Of a stretch of DNA of 64,000 nucleotides, positions 1 through 11,644 are shown in pieces (positions within the stretch are counted from its first letter, which is position 1; each line of letters begins with the position of its first letter). This stretch comes from Sipunculus nudus. Taxonomy: Eukaryota; Annelida; Sipuncula; Golfingiida; Sipunculidae. The notes under the pieces were generated by a model, which was not told where the DNA came from, ran no database searches, and saw nothing but the letters and a program-made list of their open reading frames with translations. The stretch spans positions 7,587,579 through 7,651,578 of the forward strand of contig CM049307.1 of NCBI GenBank assembly GCA_026874595.1, written 5' to 3'. Made by a program: the position numbers and the translations under genes.

Positions 1-401
1 TTCCTCACGCGGTATTAGACAACACATCCCATCTTGTGCAAATCTACATTCCACAACCAGTCTGGCTGCAGAGACACTCGATTGACTCTCGCTGATGATT
101 CTCACTTTAACTCTCAACAACACGTCTGGCTGCTCAGACGTCAAGACCGACTCTCTGGGACTTCTATATAAATACCTGCCACAGAGAACCTTCTGGAAGA
201 TTCAAGTCTACGAATATTCTTCAGACCCTTCTACATAGAAATTACAAGCTAAGCCTCCCAGAAGCATCCAGAATCTTCCGTCAGCTAATCTTAACAAACC
301 TTAGCCCAGTATACATAAACAAACCGATCTACTGATCAACACAACCAGTGATAAAAATAAACACAACATTATTAAATATTACTTACTACCATTCCCTGAC
401 A
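1..401 (+). mobile_element. 3' part of an LTR-like element (copy 1)
   Basis: This is the same sequence as the right part of the LTR-like block at 6,581-7,265, cut by the start of the window. It holds a TATA-like box (about 165-173), an AATAAA-type signal near 356-361 and the terminal bases TGACA at 397-401, followed by ATAC. See the full copy for the argument that this is a long terminal repeat. Confidence 0.5.
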
Positions 402-732
402 ATACCTTATCATTCCATGGGGCTTTCATTTAACAAAACCTGTCCTGGCAAATACATTTTTGTCACATACTTGAAGTTACATATACTTTAATGATCTTTA
501 CAAAGGGCTAGTTCAGAACCGTGAGGTAGAATTTATAACTTGCACATAAATATTACCAGTATTACATATGCAGTTACTACCCACTTTATAGAGGTGCCCA
601 CTATAAGGAGGTAATAGCTGCCACTTTCAGTGCTGCTTTGAAATATCACTATAGTTGCTCCTGTTTTAAGAGTAATGTATTAACTTAATGCATGTTTTTT
701 AATAAAGGTAAATAAGTAAAAATTTATGATTG

Positions 733-767
<35 letters not shown>

Positions 768-887
768 GTGTGTGTTTGCATTATAATATATATCGATGGA
801 CATAACCTACAAAAACATGACCGCTTATTAGCATATAACAGTAGAATGAGCCTTTGAGTAAAAATTTATGATATGTGTTATTCACAG
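402..887 (+). other. No exon seen; intron or flank upstream of DCXR-like exon
   Basis: I see no coding sequence here. It holds a TA microsatellite (about 738-762) followed by a short GT run. It ends in a 3' splice site (TTCACAG at 881-887). Exons encoding the first two thirds of the reductase are not recognisable within the unit. Confidence 0.5.
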
Positions 888-1450
888 ATACGAGTGAACT
901 GTGTCAACCCAACAGTTTTTTGGACCGAGCTTGCAAAACGAATCTGGAGTGACCGGGTCAAGATTGGGAAAATGAAATCACGAATACCTCTGTGTAAATT
1001 TGCAGGTAAACGAAAGCCGCATATATAAAGATTAATAACTTACGAAACGCATCCGAGCATCTATGGGACAGCTTTCTTAAACGGAATATTAAGCTTACTA
1101 ATTAGCAATGTTTTTGTCTTCAATAAGTTTTGATAGCTAAAGGTTAGCTTATTTGAAAGCCACAGGTCATGTTCAAATTTTCTTCAGTCGAATTTGGGTC
1201 GAAGTTTTTATCCGAATTATAAAAAGCACTTTTTATAAGAGTGATTACATATAGTCAATTGTAACGACTTTATATCTTCAACGGATTGGTACTGTTAATA
1301 TAAATACTTCATATATTACTGGTTTGTTTAACATTATTTTCTCCAGAGTTGGAGGATGTTGTCCGCCCAGTTTTGTTCCTGTTGAGTGACCAGGCTGATA
1401 TGATTACGGGCTCCACTATGCCAGTAGATGGAGGCTTCTGGTCAGGCTAA
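888..1450 (+). CDS. DCXR: DCXR-like short-chain dehydrogenase, last two exons (copy 1, partial)
   Basis: Two exons join cleanly. Exon 888-1005 follows a TTCACAG acceptor and ends at a GTAAAC donor. Exon 1347-1450 follows TTTTCTCCAG and ends in TAA. The split codon gives Glu. The peptide reads IRVNCVNPTVFWTELAK, then IPLCKFAE, LFLLSD, MITGST and MPVDGGFW. This is the C-terminal third of an SDR enzyme and fits best L-xylulose (dicarbonyl) reductase, a cytosolic NADPH-dependent tetramer of about 244 residues in vertebrates. The Rossmann glycine motif and catalytic Ser-Tyr-Lys lie in upstream exons that are absent here. Copy 1 has SDRVK where copy 2 and, from memory, the family have SDPxK, so this copy carries a Pro-to-Arg change. 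It may be the true 3' end of a gene starting left of the window, or a truncated duplicate. Mouse CBR2-type carbonyl reductase is a less likely identity. Confidence 0.8.
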
Positions 1451-2616
1451 GAATAAGATGGAACGATTCAAAATGCATTTCATCTAGTCATAACATGACG
1501 AGAGGGAGCATGGTGTGTTTGATTTGTGGGCGGTTTAGCTCTATGCGGATGTCGAGTGTTAACTTTGATTCAAGAATTTAATAGATTCCTGAGGAATTCA
1601 AATGAAGTAAACCGTTATAAATGGGAGAAAAATAAACAAAAGAGAAAAACAATCATTGTGTTGACTTCCTTCATTGCGTATGTTATTGCTGAAAAAAATA
1701 CAGTAGATGATGTAGCTGTTCATACATTTGGAGTAATAAACTTTAGCCCAAAAACTTGGGCTTTAAAAACTTCTGCCTCAGACTTTTTGTATAATATTTT
1801 ATGTGAAATATAAAAAAAAATGAATAGATTGCAAAGACATCATGCTATGTCATACTATAAGAACATATCAAAGGCTCGCCCCTCCCCCCCCCCCCCCCAA
1901 ACAAACAAAAAAGAATGAATTAAAGATAAACACTTTCAAATTTTTATTTTAAAGCATTAAAAGAAAATGTATCGTTAAAATAAGGAAATCATCCGACTTG
2001 TCAGCAAATACCATTCCCGAAATCTCATAGAGATACGAGTCTCTGGTGAACCATTGATTTGTACAAGTGAATATCAATAGTACATTTTCCAAATTTATGT
2101 AGAAGCCGTAGTGTACTCTTCTATTTGACTGTTAATTGATGAAAACTCTTAATGTCATTTTGTTATGTATACATTCCCGGTATAATCCAGGATTCCATAT
2201 AAACATGAGTTGTAGCAAGCACTCACGGTATCTGGGGCTTCATATTAAACCGGTTCCTTTGTTCAATCTTTTTGGCCTTATCTTGAAGCGACACTCTTTC
2301 GCTGGTGATTTAATCAGGCGGGTGCGTGAAATGGTATATAAGGAATGCGTGTAGGGAAACGGGGTCAGTTAAAAAATAACTAAAGCCAAGCCCCTTCAAA
2401 ATAATTGCTTTGCTCATACGAAGTTTTGGATTACCGAGGTCAACAATAGATGAGATTAAAATTGCTATGTAAAATGGCGGATTAACAGGCTGTATGGGAA
2501 TTCATTTATGTAACCGGTTGACATTAAAATTCCGGTCTAAACTGGAAATTCCAATTTTTACAATGTAACAGTTACTCATGCCAAGCGTTTATGAATTTCA
2601 GTCTCATTTTGTTGAC

Positions 2617-2670
<54 letters not shown>

Positions 2671-3091
2671 CCTCTCACCAGAGAGGCTTTGATCCCATGA
2701 ATGAGATCAATTATAGTCCAAATCCTTTATCACAGAAATATCGTTTATCCGGCTTGTTTCTTAAGCCTTGTGATAATTTGATGACATCCTTAAGACTTGA
2801 TCTCCCTAAAGTAGTTTACTACAATAATGATCCGTCTTTACCTCGCGTCATCCTGTCTAGATACTGTTATCCGCATGCATAGATATCCAATTTAATGGCT
2901 TGGTTGTTTTCTTTTGGTCTGGCTCTGGAAGCCAACTTTTCAAATAGATCCATCAAAATACTAGTCTTGTGCAGATTGGCTAGATAATTACTCGGGTTAT
3001 TATGCAAAAGCTTGTTACTTTAGAAACTGCAACTACAAGGGACAGATTCTAGAATAAGGGAGCGGGCCGAGGCTCAAACCTGTAAAAGGTG
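1451..3091. other. 3' flank without recognisable genes
   Basis: I see no gene. The stretch holds a poly-C tract (about 1,868-1,898) and a TA microsatellite (about 2,622-2,667). The latter is followed by a short imperfect inverted motif (GCCTCTCACCAGAGAGGC). The short open frames are not conserved in any recognisable way. Confidence 0.6.
1735..1740 (+). terminator. Candidate polyadenylation signal of DCXR-like copy 1
   Basis: AATAAA lies about 285 bases after the stop codon. It is followed at once by a perfect 7-bp stem (AGCCCAA / TTGGGCT) with a 4-base loop. An earlier AATAAA-like match lies near 1,630. The same arrangement exists in copy 2 near 8,601. Placement is plausible but unproven. 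Confidence 0.35.
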
Positions 3092-4130
3092 CACGAGCTG
3101 TGCGGCGGGACGGCCCAGAAAGGTGATGTAGAAATCTCACATGCACGAGCTGTGCGGCGAGACGGCCCAGAAAGGTGATGTAGAAAACTCACATGCACGA
3201 GCTGTGCGGCGGGACGGCCCAGAAAGGTGATGTAGAAATCTCACATGCACGAGCTGTGCGGCGGGACGGCCCAGAAAGGGGATATAGAAATCTCACATGC
3301 ACGAGGTGTGCGGCGGGACGGCCCAGAAAGGTGATGTAGAAATCTCACATGCACGAGCTGTGCGGCGGGACGGCCCAGAAAGGTGATATAAAAATCTCAC
3401 ATGCACGAGCTGTGCGGCGGGACGGCCCAGAAAGGTGATGTAGAAATCTCACATGCACGAGCTGTGCGGCGGGACGGCCCAGAAAGGTGATATAGAAATC
3501 TCACATGCACGAGCTGTGCGGCGGGACGGCCCAGAAAGGTGATATAGAAATCTCACATGCACGAGCTGTGCGGCGGGACGGCCCGGAAAGGTGATATAGA
3601 AATCTCACATACACGAGCTGTGCGGCGGGACGGCCCAGAAAGGTGATATAGAAATCTCACATGCACGAGCTGTGCGGCGGGACGGCCCAGAAAGGTGATA
3701 TAGAAATCTCACATGCACGAGCTGTGCGGCGGGACGGCCCAGAAAGGTGATATAGAAATCTCACATGCACGAGCTGTGCGGCGGGACGTCCCAGAAAGGT
3801 GATATAGAAATCTCACATGCACGAGCTGTGCGGCGGGACGGCCCAGAAAGGTGATATAGAAATCTCACATGCACGAGCTGTGCGGCGGGACGGCCCAGAA
3901 AGGTGATATAGAAATCTCACATGCACGAGCTGTGCGGCGGGACGGCCCAGAAAGGTGATATAGAAATCTCACATGCACGAGCTGTGCGGCGGGACGGCCC
4001 ATAAAGGGGATATAAGATCTCACATGCACGAGCTGTGCGGCGGGACTGCCCAGAAAGGGGATATAGAAATCTCACATGCACGAGCTGTGCGGCGGGACGG
4101 CCCAGAAAGGGGATATAGAAATCTCACATG
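3092..4130 (+). repeat. 52-bp minisatellite, about 20 units (copy 1)
   Basis: The GC-rich unit starts CACGAGCTGTGCGGCGGGAC and ends AAATCTCACATG, 52 bp long and repeated head to tail about 20 times. Variants are ordered: GATGTAG forms dominate on the left, GTGATATAG in the middle and GGGGATATAG at the right, with a 2-base-shorter form near 4,010. There are no spacers between units, so this is not a CRISPR array. Confidence 0.97.
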
Positions 4131-6580
4131 CATGTTATTGAGCGATAACTGCTTAACCAATGTTCCAAGGTAACAAATACCTTGGTCTGTTAGAACAATA
4201 ATGATAATTGGGAGGATGGCCTTAAAAATGTGGTCAATATCGTAGTTGATGTAAGTACAAGAGAACAAAGATTATATGGCTAGGCCAGAAACTGGATTTT
4301 AAAATTGATACAATTTCATACGCTTGTTATTATTCGCTCGGCTTGCTCTATACCTAAATGCACTGGCATCCAAATCAATCTTCACAAAAAAAATCATCAT
4401 ATATACTCAGAGAAAGGGAATAAGATGTGCCATTCTCCTGTTGATTTAACATTATATCGTACAGCGTGAAGCATACACCCCCGTGGTAGGGCCTGCCGAG
4501 CTTTTAAATGCATGAGAACACCGTTATGACCACTTTCCATAGGACTTGCTGTTATATGTAATCCTAATTCGTTAGGAGTGACGGGTTTTAGAACGATGGG
4601 ACGTGAGTGCTCCTCCCGTGAGTACATTAAATAAAAAGTCTTCACTGACGCTACAAGGAGGGGTTTATATAGGTTAGCCCTAGCGGTTGTTGTTAATGCA
4701 CAATTTAGCTGATTTGTTACTCTCATGGGAAATTACAAGTTGTATTCAGAATGGACCCGGCAACATGAATCTGTTATCGTCTTCGCTAAAACCTGCATCA
4801 TTTACTGAAAAAAAAGCCGTCGTAAATTGAAAAAATGCCTTATTCTTAAACTCACAAATCAAAGCCCTGTTAGTTTCCAGAATGTTGCATTATACAAACC
4901 AAAAGATTCTAAATTGTATACGTTTCCAGTTACCATGGTAATGTAAATAAGAAACAGGTCTGTCACGAAGTGAATCGAGCCAGAGGGCAGGATTAACCTA
5001 TTTTATGGCAGTTAGATAGCTGTATTTGTATATGTTGTGAGGACAGTCGGTGCATCGGTTTGGGTTACTGTGTCGTGAGACATAGGGGTATTCAATAGAG
5101 GTCACCCGCTGTTTAGTATTGTTCCTAGCCTATTCAATTTTCGGCGTGCTCGTGAAAATAGATGAGCCTCAGGAGAAAGTTGGTCTGAGGCATTGTATTA
5201 GACTTATGAATATGAATGAACCAAAAAAGGTATTTAAAAGGGTCGCTAACAGAGTGAATCATTCAGGAATCATTCTTTAGTGTCCAGAAGCCGCCAATCG
5301 TGAACCAGTGCCGCCAGTCGAGGTCCAGTGCCGCAAGTGGAGGACCAATGCCGCCAGTTGGGGTCCAGTGCTGCCAGTCGGGGTACAGAGCATAGTCCTC
5401 CTATTGATTTTTTACTTACACGACATGCTATACATATATTGATTCCTAGAAAACACTGTTACGGAGTGCAGAGACTCTTAAACATCCTGAAAGGAGCAAT
5501 GACGGCAGACATTACTATTCACCCGCACAAGATAATTCCAACACATTCTCCGTTACTGAAACACCAGAGGTAGACATGCGTATAGTAGAACTTGGAAAAT
5601 ACTCAAATCAAATACTTCTTGAATCGTAGTGATGCAGACAGGACTATTTTTTTCAGGAATTTTTAAGGTACTTTCCAGATTTCACGTTTCATATATACTA
5701 AGTAGTTATCTGAGATCTAATAATATCAATAAATGAATTTATATACTAGACAAACCTTGGAATGATTTATGGGGTTTTTTTGTTTATGATGAAATTAATT
5801 GTTTAGTTGATGGTGTGCATTCAGATAATATACATTATTCAGGTCACTTCATTGAAGGTAGCATTAGTTTTTTTGTTTAAATCCGGTTATTAGAAGGCCG
5901 GATAAAGCGGTAAGACTAGACAAGATGGAGTCAAGCCAACCTTGGGTCATCCTTCAGATCACATGAATGAAGGCTTCATTAGTTTTATTCGTTCGATACA
6001 GTTATTGCAGGGCCGTTTGGTATAAACAGACATGACTGAGTCCAATTAAAATTTGGTTCAGCGTAGGGTCAGGCGGCTAATCAATCAATGAAATTAAGTA
6101 GATTGCTAGTCGCCACACGGCGGTTAAAGTGATTCTGCAAATTTAAGTGTACAGTAGCACATAGAGTAACCCCCACCACACAAGTAAGGCCTTCGCAGAC
6201 CGTATCATGATTATTATTTTGTTATGTGTATATAGATATCATTTTAGACACCAATTACATGCGCCCGCGATGAAAACGTCTCAAATGGTAATGATGCAAC
6301 AAAAAACATCAAGTAGTCATCAAGGTTTGGGGGTTGAGAGTTCGAAAGAAAACTTATTCAGTCACACTGAAAGATGTTATTTGCATAATATATCAAAGAT
6401 TCCGTGTTATATTACGGCTTGGTATATTTGCCCTATCATGACGGGCAGAAGTCGCAAACTTTTTTTCAAACAGTGGTCACCTTTTATACCATCATTAATT
6501 CGGTTATCAAGTTGTACACACACACACATATATATAATGTACATTACTTTTAACTTTAGAAAACATTAAGTGTTATATAC
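4131..6580. other. Non-coding stretch with a 20-bp minisatellite
   Basis: No gene is recognised. It starts with one arm (about 4,147-4,188) of an inverted repeat that is complete only in copy 2. A 20-bp unit based on AGTGCCGCCAGTCGGGGTCC occurs about five times at 5,287-5,391. A CA then TA tract at about 6,518-6,540 marks the end of similarity with copy 2. Confidence 0.6.
5287..5391 (+). repeat. 20-bp minisatellite, 5 units (copy 1)
   Basis: Five imperfect head-to-tail units of 20 bp, consensus AGTGCCGCCAGTCGGGGTCC. Copy 2 has the same number with partly different variants, including a homogenised pair with GTTGGGGTCC. Confidence 0.85.
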
Positions 6581-7265
6581 TGTCACAACTCACACGCAGC
6601 GGACATATATTTCCCGTGAACTTTCACGCAAAAGTCCAAAATAATCACAAGTGTCTAGGGGTCCAAAAATATAGGTTTATTCTTATCACGTCCCAGAATT
6701 GGTCTTCACCGCCGTAGACTTACTCCTATCTTACAGTACAATTCTTCAACAGTTCTATTGCTTTCGCCCGCCGTTAACTGGCCCTTATTTCACAAATACA
6801 ATATCCACAAAACTTCTAATGCCCTCCTCGGCTTAATAAACGAAATCTTCTAGGACTAATACTCTTCCTCACGCGGTATTAGACAACACATCCCATCTTG
6901 TGCAAATCTACATTCCACAACCAGTCTGGCTGCAGAGACACTCGATTGACTCTCGCTGATGATTCTCACTTTAACTCTCAACAACACGTCTGGCTGCTCA
7001 GACGTCAAGACCGACTCTCTGGGACTTCTATATAAATACCTGCCACAGAGAACCTTCTGGAAGATTCAAGTCTACGAATATTCTTCAGACCCTTCTACAT
7101 AGAAATTACAAGCTAAGCCTCCCAGAAGCATCCAGAATCTTCCGTCAGCTAATCTTAACAAACCTTAGCCCAGTATACATAAACAAACCGATCTACTGAT
7201 CAACACAACCAGTGATAAAAATAAACACAACATTATTAAATATTACTTACTACCATTCCCTGACA
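6581..7265 (+). mobile_element. Solo-LTR-like element
   Basis: The 685-base block begins TGTCACAACT and ends CCCTGACA, giving inverted TGTCA/TGACA termini. It is flanked on both sides by ATAC (6,577-6,580 and 7,266-7,269), a possible 4-bp target duplication. Inside are a TATA-like box (7,029-7,037) and an AATAAA (about 7,220-7,225), in the order expected of an LTR promoter and polyadenylation signal. No primer-binding site, gag or pol follows, so it would be a solo LTR. The call rests on structure only and no internal region was found. Confidence 0.5.
7029..7037 (+). promoter_or_regulatory. TATA-like box within LTR-like element
   Basis: TATATAAAT sits about two thirds of the way through the LTR-like block, upstream of a C-rich stretch and an AATAAA. 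The identical sequence lies at 165-173 in the other copy. This is a pattern match, not proof of activity. Confidence 0.35.
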
Positions 7266-7596
7266 ATACCTTATCATTCCATGGGGCTTTCATTTAACAA
7301 AACCTGTCCTGGCAAATACATTTTTGTCACATACTTGAAGTTACATATACTTTAATGATCTTTACAAAGGGCTAGTTCAGAACCGTGAGGTAGAATTTAT
7401 AACTTGCACATAAATATTACCAGTATTACATATGCAGTTACTACCCACTTTATAGAGGTGCCCACTATAAGGAGGTAATAGCTGCCACTTTCAGTGCTGC
7501 TTTGAAATATCACTATAGTTGCTCCTGTTTTAAGAGTAATGTATTAACTTAATGCATGTTTTTTAATAAAGGTAAATAAGTAAAAATTTATGATTG

Positions 7597-7633
<37 letters not shown>

Positions 7634-7753
7634 GTGTGTGTTTGCATTATAATATATATCGATGGACATAACCTACAAAAACATGACCGCTTATTAGCAT
7701 ATAACAGTAGAATGAGCCTTTGAGTAAAAATTTATGATATGTGTTATTCACAG

Positions 7754-8316
7754 ATACGAGTGAACTGTGTCAACCCAACAGTTTTTTGGACCGAGCTTGC
7801 AAAACGAATCTGGAGTGACCCGGTCAAGATTGGGAAAATGAAATCACGAATACCTCTGTGTAAATTTGCAGGTAAACGAAAGCCGCATATATAAAGATTA
7901 ATAACTTACGAAACGCATCCGAGCATCTATGGGACAGCTTTCTTAAACGGAATATTAAGCTTACTAATTAGCAATGTTTTTGTCTTCAATAAGTTTTGAT
8001 AGCTAAAGGTTAGCTTATTTGAAAGCCACAGGTCATGTTCAAATTTTCTTCAGTCGAATTTGGGTCGAAGTTTTTATCCGAATTATAAAAAGCACTTTTT
8101 ATAAGAGTGATTACATATAGTCAATTGTAACGACTTTATATCTTCAACGGATTGGTACTGTTAATATAAATACTTCATATATTACTGGTTTGTTTAACAT
8201 TATTTTCTCCAGAGTTGGAGGATGTTGTCCGCCCAGTTTTGTTCCTGTTGAGTGACCAGGCTGATATGATTACGGGCTCCACTATGCCAGTAGATGGAGG
8301 CTTCTGGTCAGGCTAA
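7754..8316 (+). CDS. DCXR: DCXR-like short-chain dehydrogenase, last two exons (copy 2, partial)
   Basis: Exons 7,754-7,871 and 8,213-8,316 repeat the structure of copy 1, with intact acceptor and donor sites and the same phase. The peptide is the C-terminal third of an L-xylulose-reductase-like SDR: substrate-loop region, IPLCKFAE, LFLLSD, MITGST and the C-terminal MPVDGGFW. It keeps SDPVK where copy 1 has SDRVK, so copy 2 looks ancestral at that site. The segment lacks upstream exons for the cofactor-binding and catalytic parts. If the full gene starts left of the window, copy 2 could only be used as an alternative 3' end spliced from the same gene. Otherwise it is a non-functional fragment. 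Confidence 0.8.
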
Positions 8317-9479
8317 GAATAAGATGGAACGATTCAAAATGCATTTCATCTAGTCATAACATGACGAGAGGGAGCATGGTGTGTTTGATTTGTGGGCGGT
8401 TTAGCTCTATGCGGATGTCGAGTGTTAACTTTGATTCAAGAATTTAATAGATTCCTGAGGAATTCAAATGAAGTAAACCGTTATAAATGGGAGAAAAATA
8501 AACAAAAGAGAAAAACAATCATTGTGTTGACTTCCTTCATTGCGTATGTTATTGCTGAAAAAAATACAGTAGATGATGTAGCTGTTCATACATTTGGAGT
8601 AATAAACTTTAGCCCAAAAACTTGGGCTTTAAAAACTTCTGCCTCAGACTTTTTGTATAATATTTTATGTGAAATATAAAAAAAAATGAATAGATTGCAA
8701 AGACATCATGCTATGTCATACTATAAGAACATATCAAAGGCTCGCCCCTCCCCCCCCCCCCAAACAAACAAAAAAGAATGAATTAAAGATAAACACTTTC
8801 AAATTTTTATTTTAAAGCATTAAAAGAAAATGTATCGTTAAAATAAGGAAATCATCCGACTTGTCAGCAAATACCATTCCCGAAATCTCATAGAGATACG
8901 AGTCTCTGGTGAACCATTGATTTGTACAAGTGAATATCAATAGTACATTTTCCAAATTTATGTAGAAGCCGTAGTGTACTCTTCTATTTGACTGTTAATT
9001 GATGAAAACTCTTAATGTCATTTTGTTATGTATACATTCCCGGTATAATCCAGGATTCCATATAAACATGAGTTGTAGCAAGCACTCACGGTATCTGGGG
9101 CTTCATATTAAACCGGTTCCTTTGTTCAATCTTTTTGGCCTTATCTTGAAGCGACACTCTTTCGCTGGTGATTTAATCAGGCGGGTGCGTGAAATGGTAT
9201 ATAAGGAATGCGTGTAGGGAAACGGGGTCAGTTAAAAAATAACTAAAGCCAAGCCCCTTCAAAATAATTGCTTTGCTCATACGAAGTTTTGGATTACCGA
9301 GGTCAACAATAGATGAGATTAAAATTGCTATGTAAAATGGCGGATTAACAGGCTGTATGGGAATTCATTTATGTAACCGGTTGACATTAAAATTCCGGTC
9401 TAAACTGGAAATTCCAATTTTTACAATGTAACAGTTACTCATGCCAAGCGTTTATGAATTTCAGTCTCATTTTGTTGAC

Positions 9480-9531
<52 letters not shown>

Positions 9532-9952
9532 CCTCTCACCAGAGAGGCTTTGATCCCATGAATGAGATCAATTATAGTCCAAATCCTTTATCACAGAAAT
9601 ATCGTTTATCCGGCTTGTTTCTTAAGCCTTGTGATAATTTGATGACATCCTTAAGACTTGATCTCCCTAAAGTAGTTTACTACAATAATGATCCGTCTTT
9701 ACCTCGCGTCATCCTGTCTAGATACTGTTATCCGCATGCATAGATATCCAATTTAATGGCTTTGTTGTTTTCTTTTGGTCTGGCTCTGGAAGCCAACTTT
9801 CCAAATAGATCCATCAAAATACTAGTCTTGTGCAGATTAGCTAGATAATTACTCGGGTTATTATGCAAAAACTTGTTACTTTAGAAACTGCAACTACAAG
9901 GGACAGATTCTAGAATAAGGGAGCGGGCCGAGGCTCAAACCTGTAAAAGGTG
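8317..9952. other. 3' flank of copy 2 without recognisable genes
   Basis: This is the counterpart of 1,451-3,091. It has a shorter poly-C tract (about 8,748-8,761), a TA microsatellite (about 9,484-9,529) and a candidate AATAAA near 8,601-8,606. No gene is seen. Confidence 0.6.
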
Positions 9953-11035
9953 CACGAGCTGTGCGGCGGGACGGCCCAGAAAGGTGATGTAGAAATCTCA
10001 CATGCACGAGCTGTGCGGCGAGACGGCCCAGAAAGGTGATGTAGAAATCTCACATGCACGAGCTATGCGGCGGGCCGGCCCAGAAAGGTGATGTAGAAAT
10101 CTCACATGCACGAGCTATGCGGCGGGACGGCCCAGAAAGGTGATGTAGAAATCTCACATGCACGAGCTGTGCGGCGGGACGGCCCAGAAAGGTGATATAG
10201 AAATCTCACATGCACGAGCTGTGCGGCGGGACGGCCCAGAAAGGTGATATAGAAATCTCACATGCACGAGCTGTGCGGCGGGACGGCCCAGAAAGGTGAT
10301 ATAGAAATCTCACATGCACGAGCTGTGCGGCGGTACGGCCCAGAAAGGTGATATAGAAATCTCACATGCACGAGCTGTGCGGCGGGACGGCCCATAAAGG
10401 GGATATAAGATCTCACATGCACGAGCTGTGCGGCGGGATTGCCCAGAAAGGGGATATAGAAATCTCACATGCATGAGCTGTGCGGCGGGACGGCCCAGAA
10501 AGGGGATATAGAAATCTCACATGCACGAGCTGTGCGGCGGGACGGCCCAGAAAGGGGATATAGAAATCTCACATGCACGAGCTGTGCGGCGGGACGGCCC
10601 AGAAAGGGTATTTAAGATCTCACATGCACGAGCTGTGCGGCGGGACGGCCCAGAAAGGGGATATAGAAATCTCACATGCACGAGCTGTGCGGCGGGACGG
10701 CCCAGAAAGGGGATATAGAAATCTCACATGCACGAGCTGTGCGGCGGGACGGCCCAGAAAGGGGATATAGAAATCTCACATGCACGAGCTGTGGGGCGGG
10801 ACGGCCCAGAAAGGGGATATAGAAATCTCACATGCACGAGCTGTGCGGCGGGACGGCCCAGAAAGGTGATATAGAAATCTCACATGCACGAGCTGTGCGG
10901 CTGGACGGCCCAGAAAGGTGATATAGAAATCTCACATGCACGAGCTGTGCGGCGGGCGGCCCAGAAAGGTGATATAAGATCTCACATGCACGAGCTTTGC
11001 GCCGGGACGTCCCAGAACGGTGATATAGAAATCTC
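9953..11035 (+). repeat. 52-bp minisatellite, about 21 units (copy 2)
   Basis: Same 52-bp unit as at 3,092. Compared with copy 1, the left half is shorter: about 8 units precede the diagnostic CCCATAAAGGGG unit, against about 17 in copy 1. The right half is longer, with about 12 further units and several private variants near the end (GTGGGG, GGCTGGAC, CGCCGGGACGTC). Confidence 0.97.
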
Positions 11036-11602
11036 AGACAGAAGTAGGGATGTAACCGGTCCAAGACATATTGTTATATTTCAAAGGTTATTTCGGTCGG
11101 AAAAACGTCCCGGGCCCCCTCGACCCTCAAAGGCTACCATAGAGAAGGTGTCAGTGTCATATACAAAGAAAGAGATTTAGATCAAATGACTTCAGTTATC
11201 TTTGCACAGTCTGTACGTTTGTAGCAATCGACTTGCTTCCACTATTTCTTTTATCTAAACCTTCACTTTTGTTCTAACAGACCAAGGTATGTGTTACCTT
11301 GGAAACACAGGTTAAGGCATGTCTGACCTCGTTTCTGATATCGACCTTTAGAAAACAAATAGAGCAATGTCAAGGTTATATGTCAAACATCACGCAATAA
11401 ATGTATAGAAGAGAGAAAGGAAAGAACATAGTAAAACATTTGCCATCCGCCATTCTGCATTAAGAAATTCCACCCACGAAATTTCGGACACGATTTATGC
11501 CTAATAAACATGACACGTTCTTCGTCATCAGTCGGAGAATGACAACCATAAATTTAGGCATCACTTAAAGCCCCCTCAGAAGTAGCTATTGAGCGATAAC
11601 TG
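11036..11602. other. Segment absent from duplication copy 1
   Basis: About 555 bases between the end of the 52-bp array and TATTGAGCGATAAC have no counterpart in copy 1, where the array joins that motif directly. No gene is recognised in it. It contains the left arm of the inverted repeat described next. Confidence 0.75.
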
Positions 11603-11644
11603 CTTAACCAATGTTCCAAGGTAACAAATACCTTGGTCTGTTAG
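11274..11644. repeat. 371-bp unit with about 42-bp inverted ends (MITE-like)
   Basis: The left arm begins CTAACAGACCAAGGTA (11,274-11,316). It is inverted at 11,603-11,644, which ends TACCTTGGTCTGTTAG. The arms match at most positions. The body has no coding sequence. I see no clear target duplication, so a MITE is likely but not proven. Copy 1 keeps only the right arm (about 4,147-4,188). Confidence 0.6.

Larger units (their letters stand above)
1..6545 (+). repeat. Direct tandem duplication, copy 1 (about 6.86-kb unit)
   Basis: From base 1 onward this block reappears about 6,860 bases downstream with few differences by eye. Landmarks match in order: LTR-like block, two DCXR-like exons, poly-C tract, TA microsatellite, 52-bp minisatellite, 20-bp minisatellite and a CA/TA tract. 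The shift is 6,864-6,866 at the left and changes where microsatellites and the minisatellite differ in length. Similarity ends in a CA/TA tract near 6,520-6,545. The left edge lies outside the window. The near identity, introns included, suggests a recent event, or a misassembled haplotype pair. Confidence 0.95.

Noticed and set aside
1735-1765. Histone-type 3' stem-loop after AATAAA
   Set aside because: The stem sequence and loop do not match the histone consensus, and the neighbouring gene is an SDR enzyme.
3092-4130. 52-bp array as a CRISPR
   Set aside because: Units are directly abutting with no unique spacers, and the sequence is eukaryotic.
10521-11180. Overlapping open frames on both strands over the 52-bp array
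   Set aside because: They follow the repeat period, appear on both strands and share no protein family.
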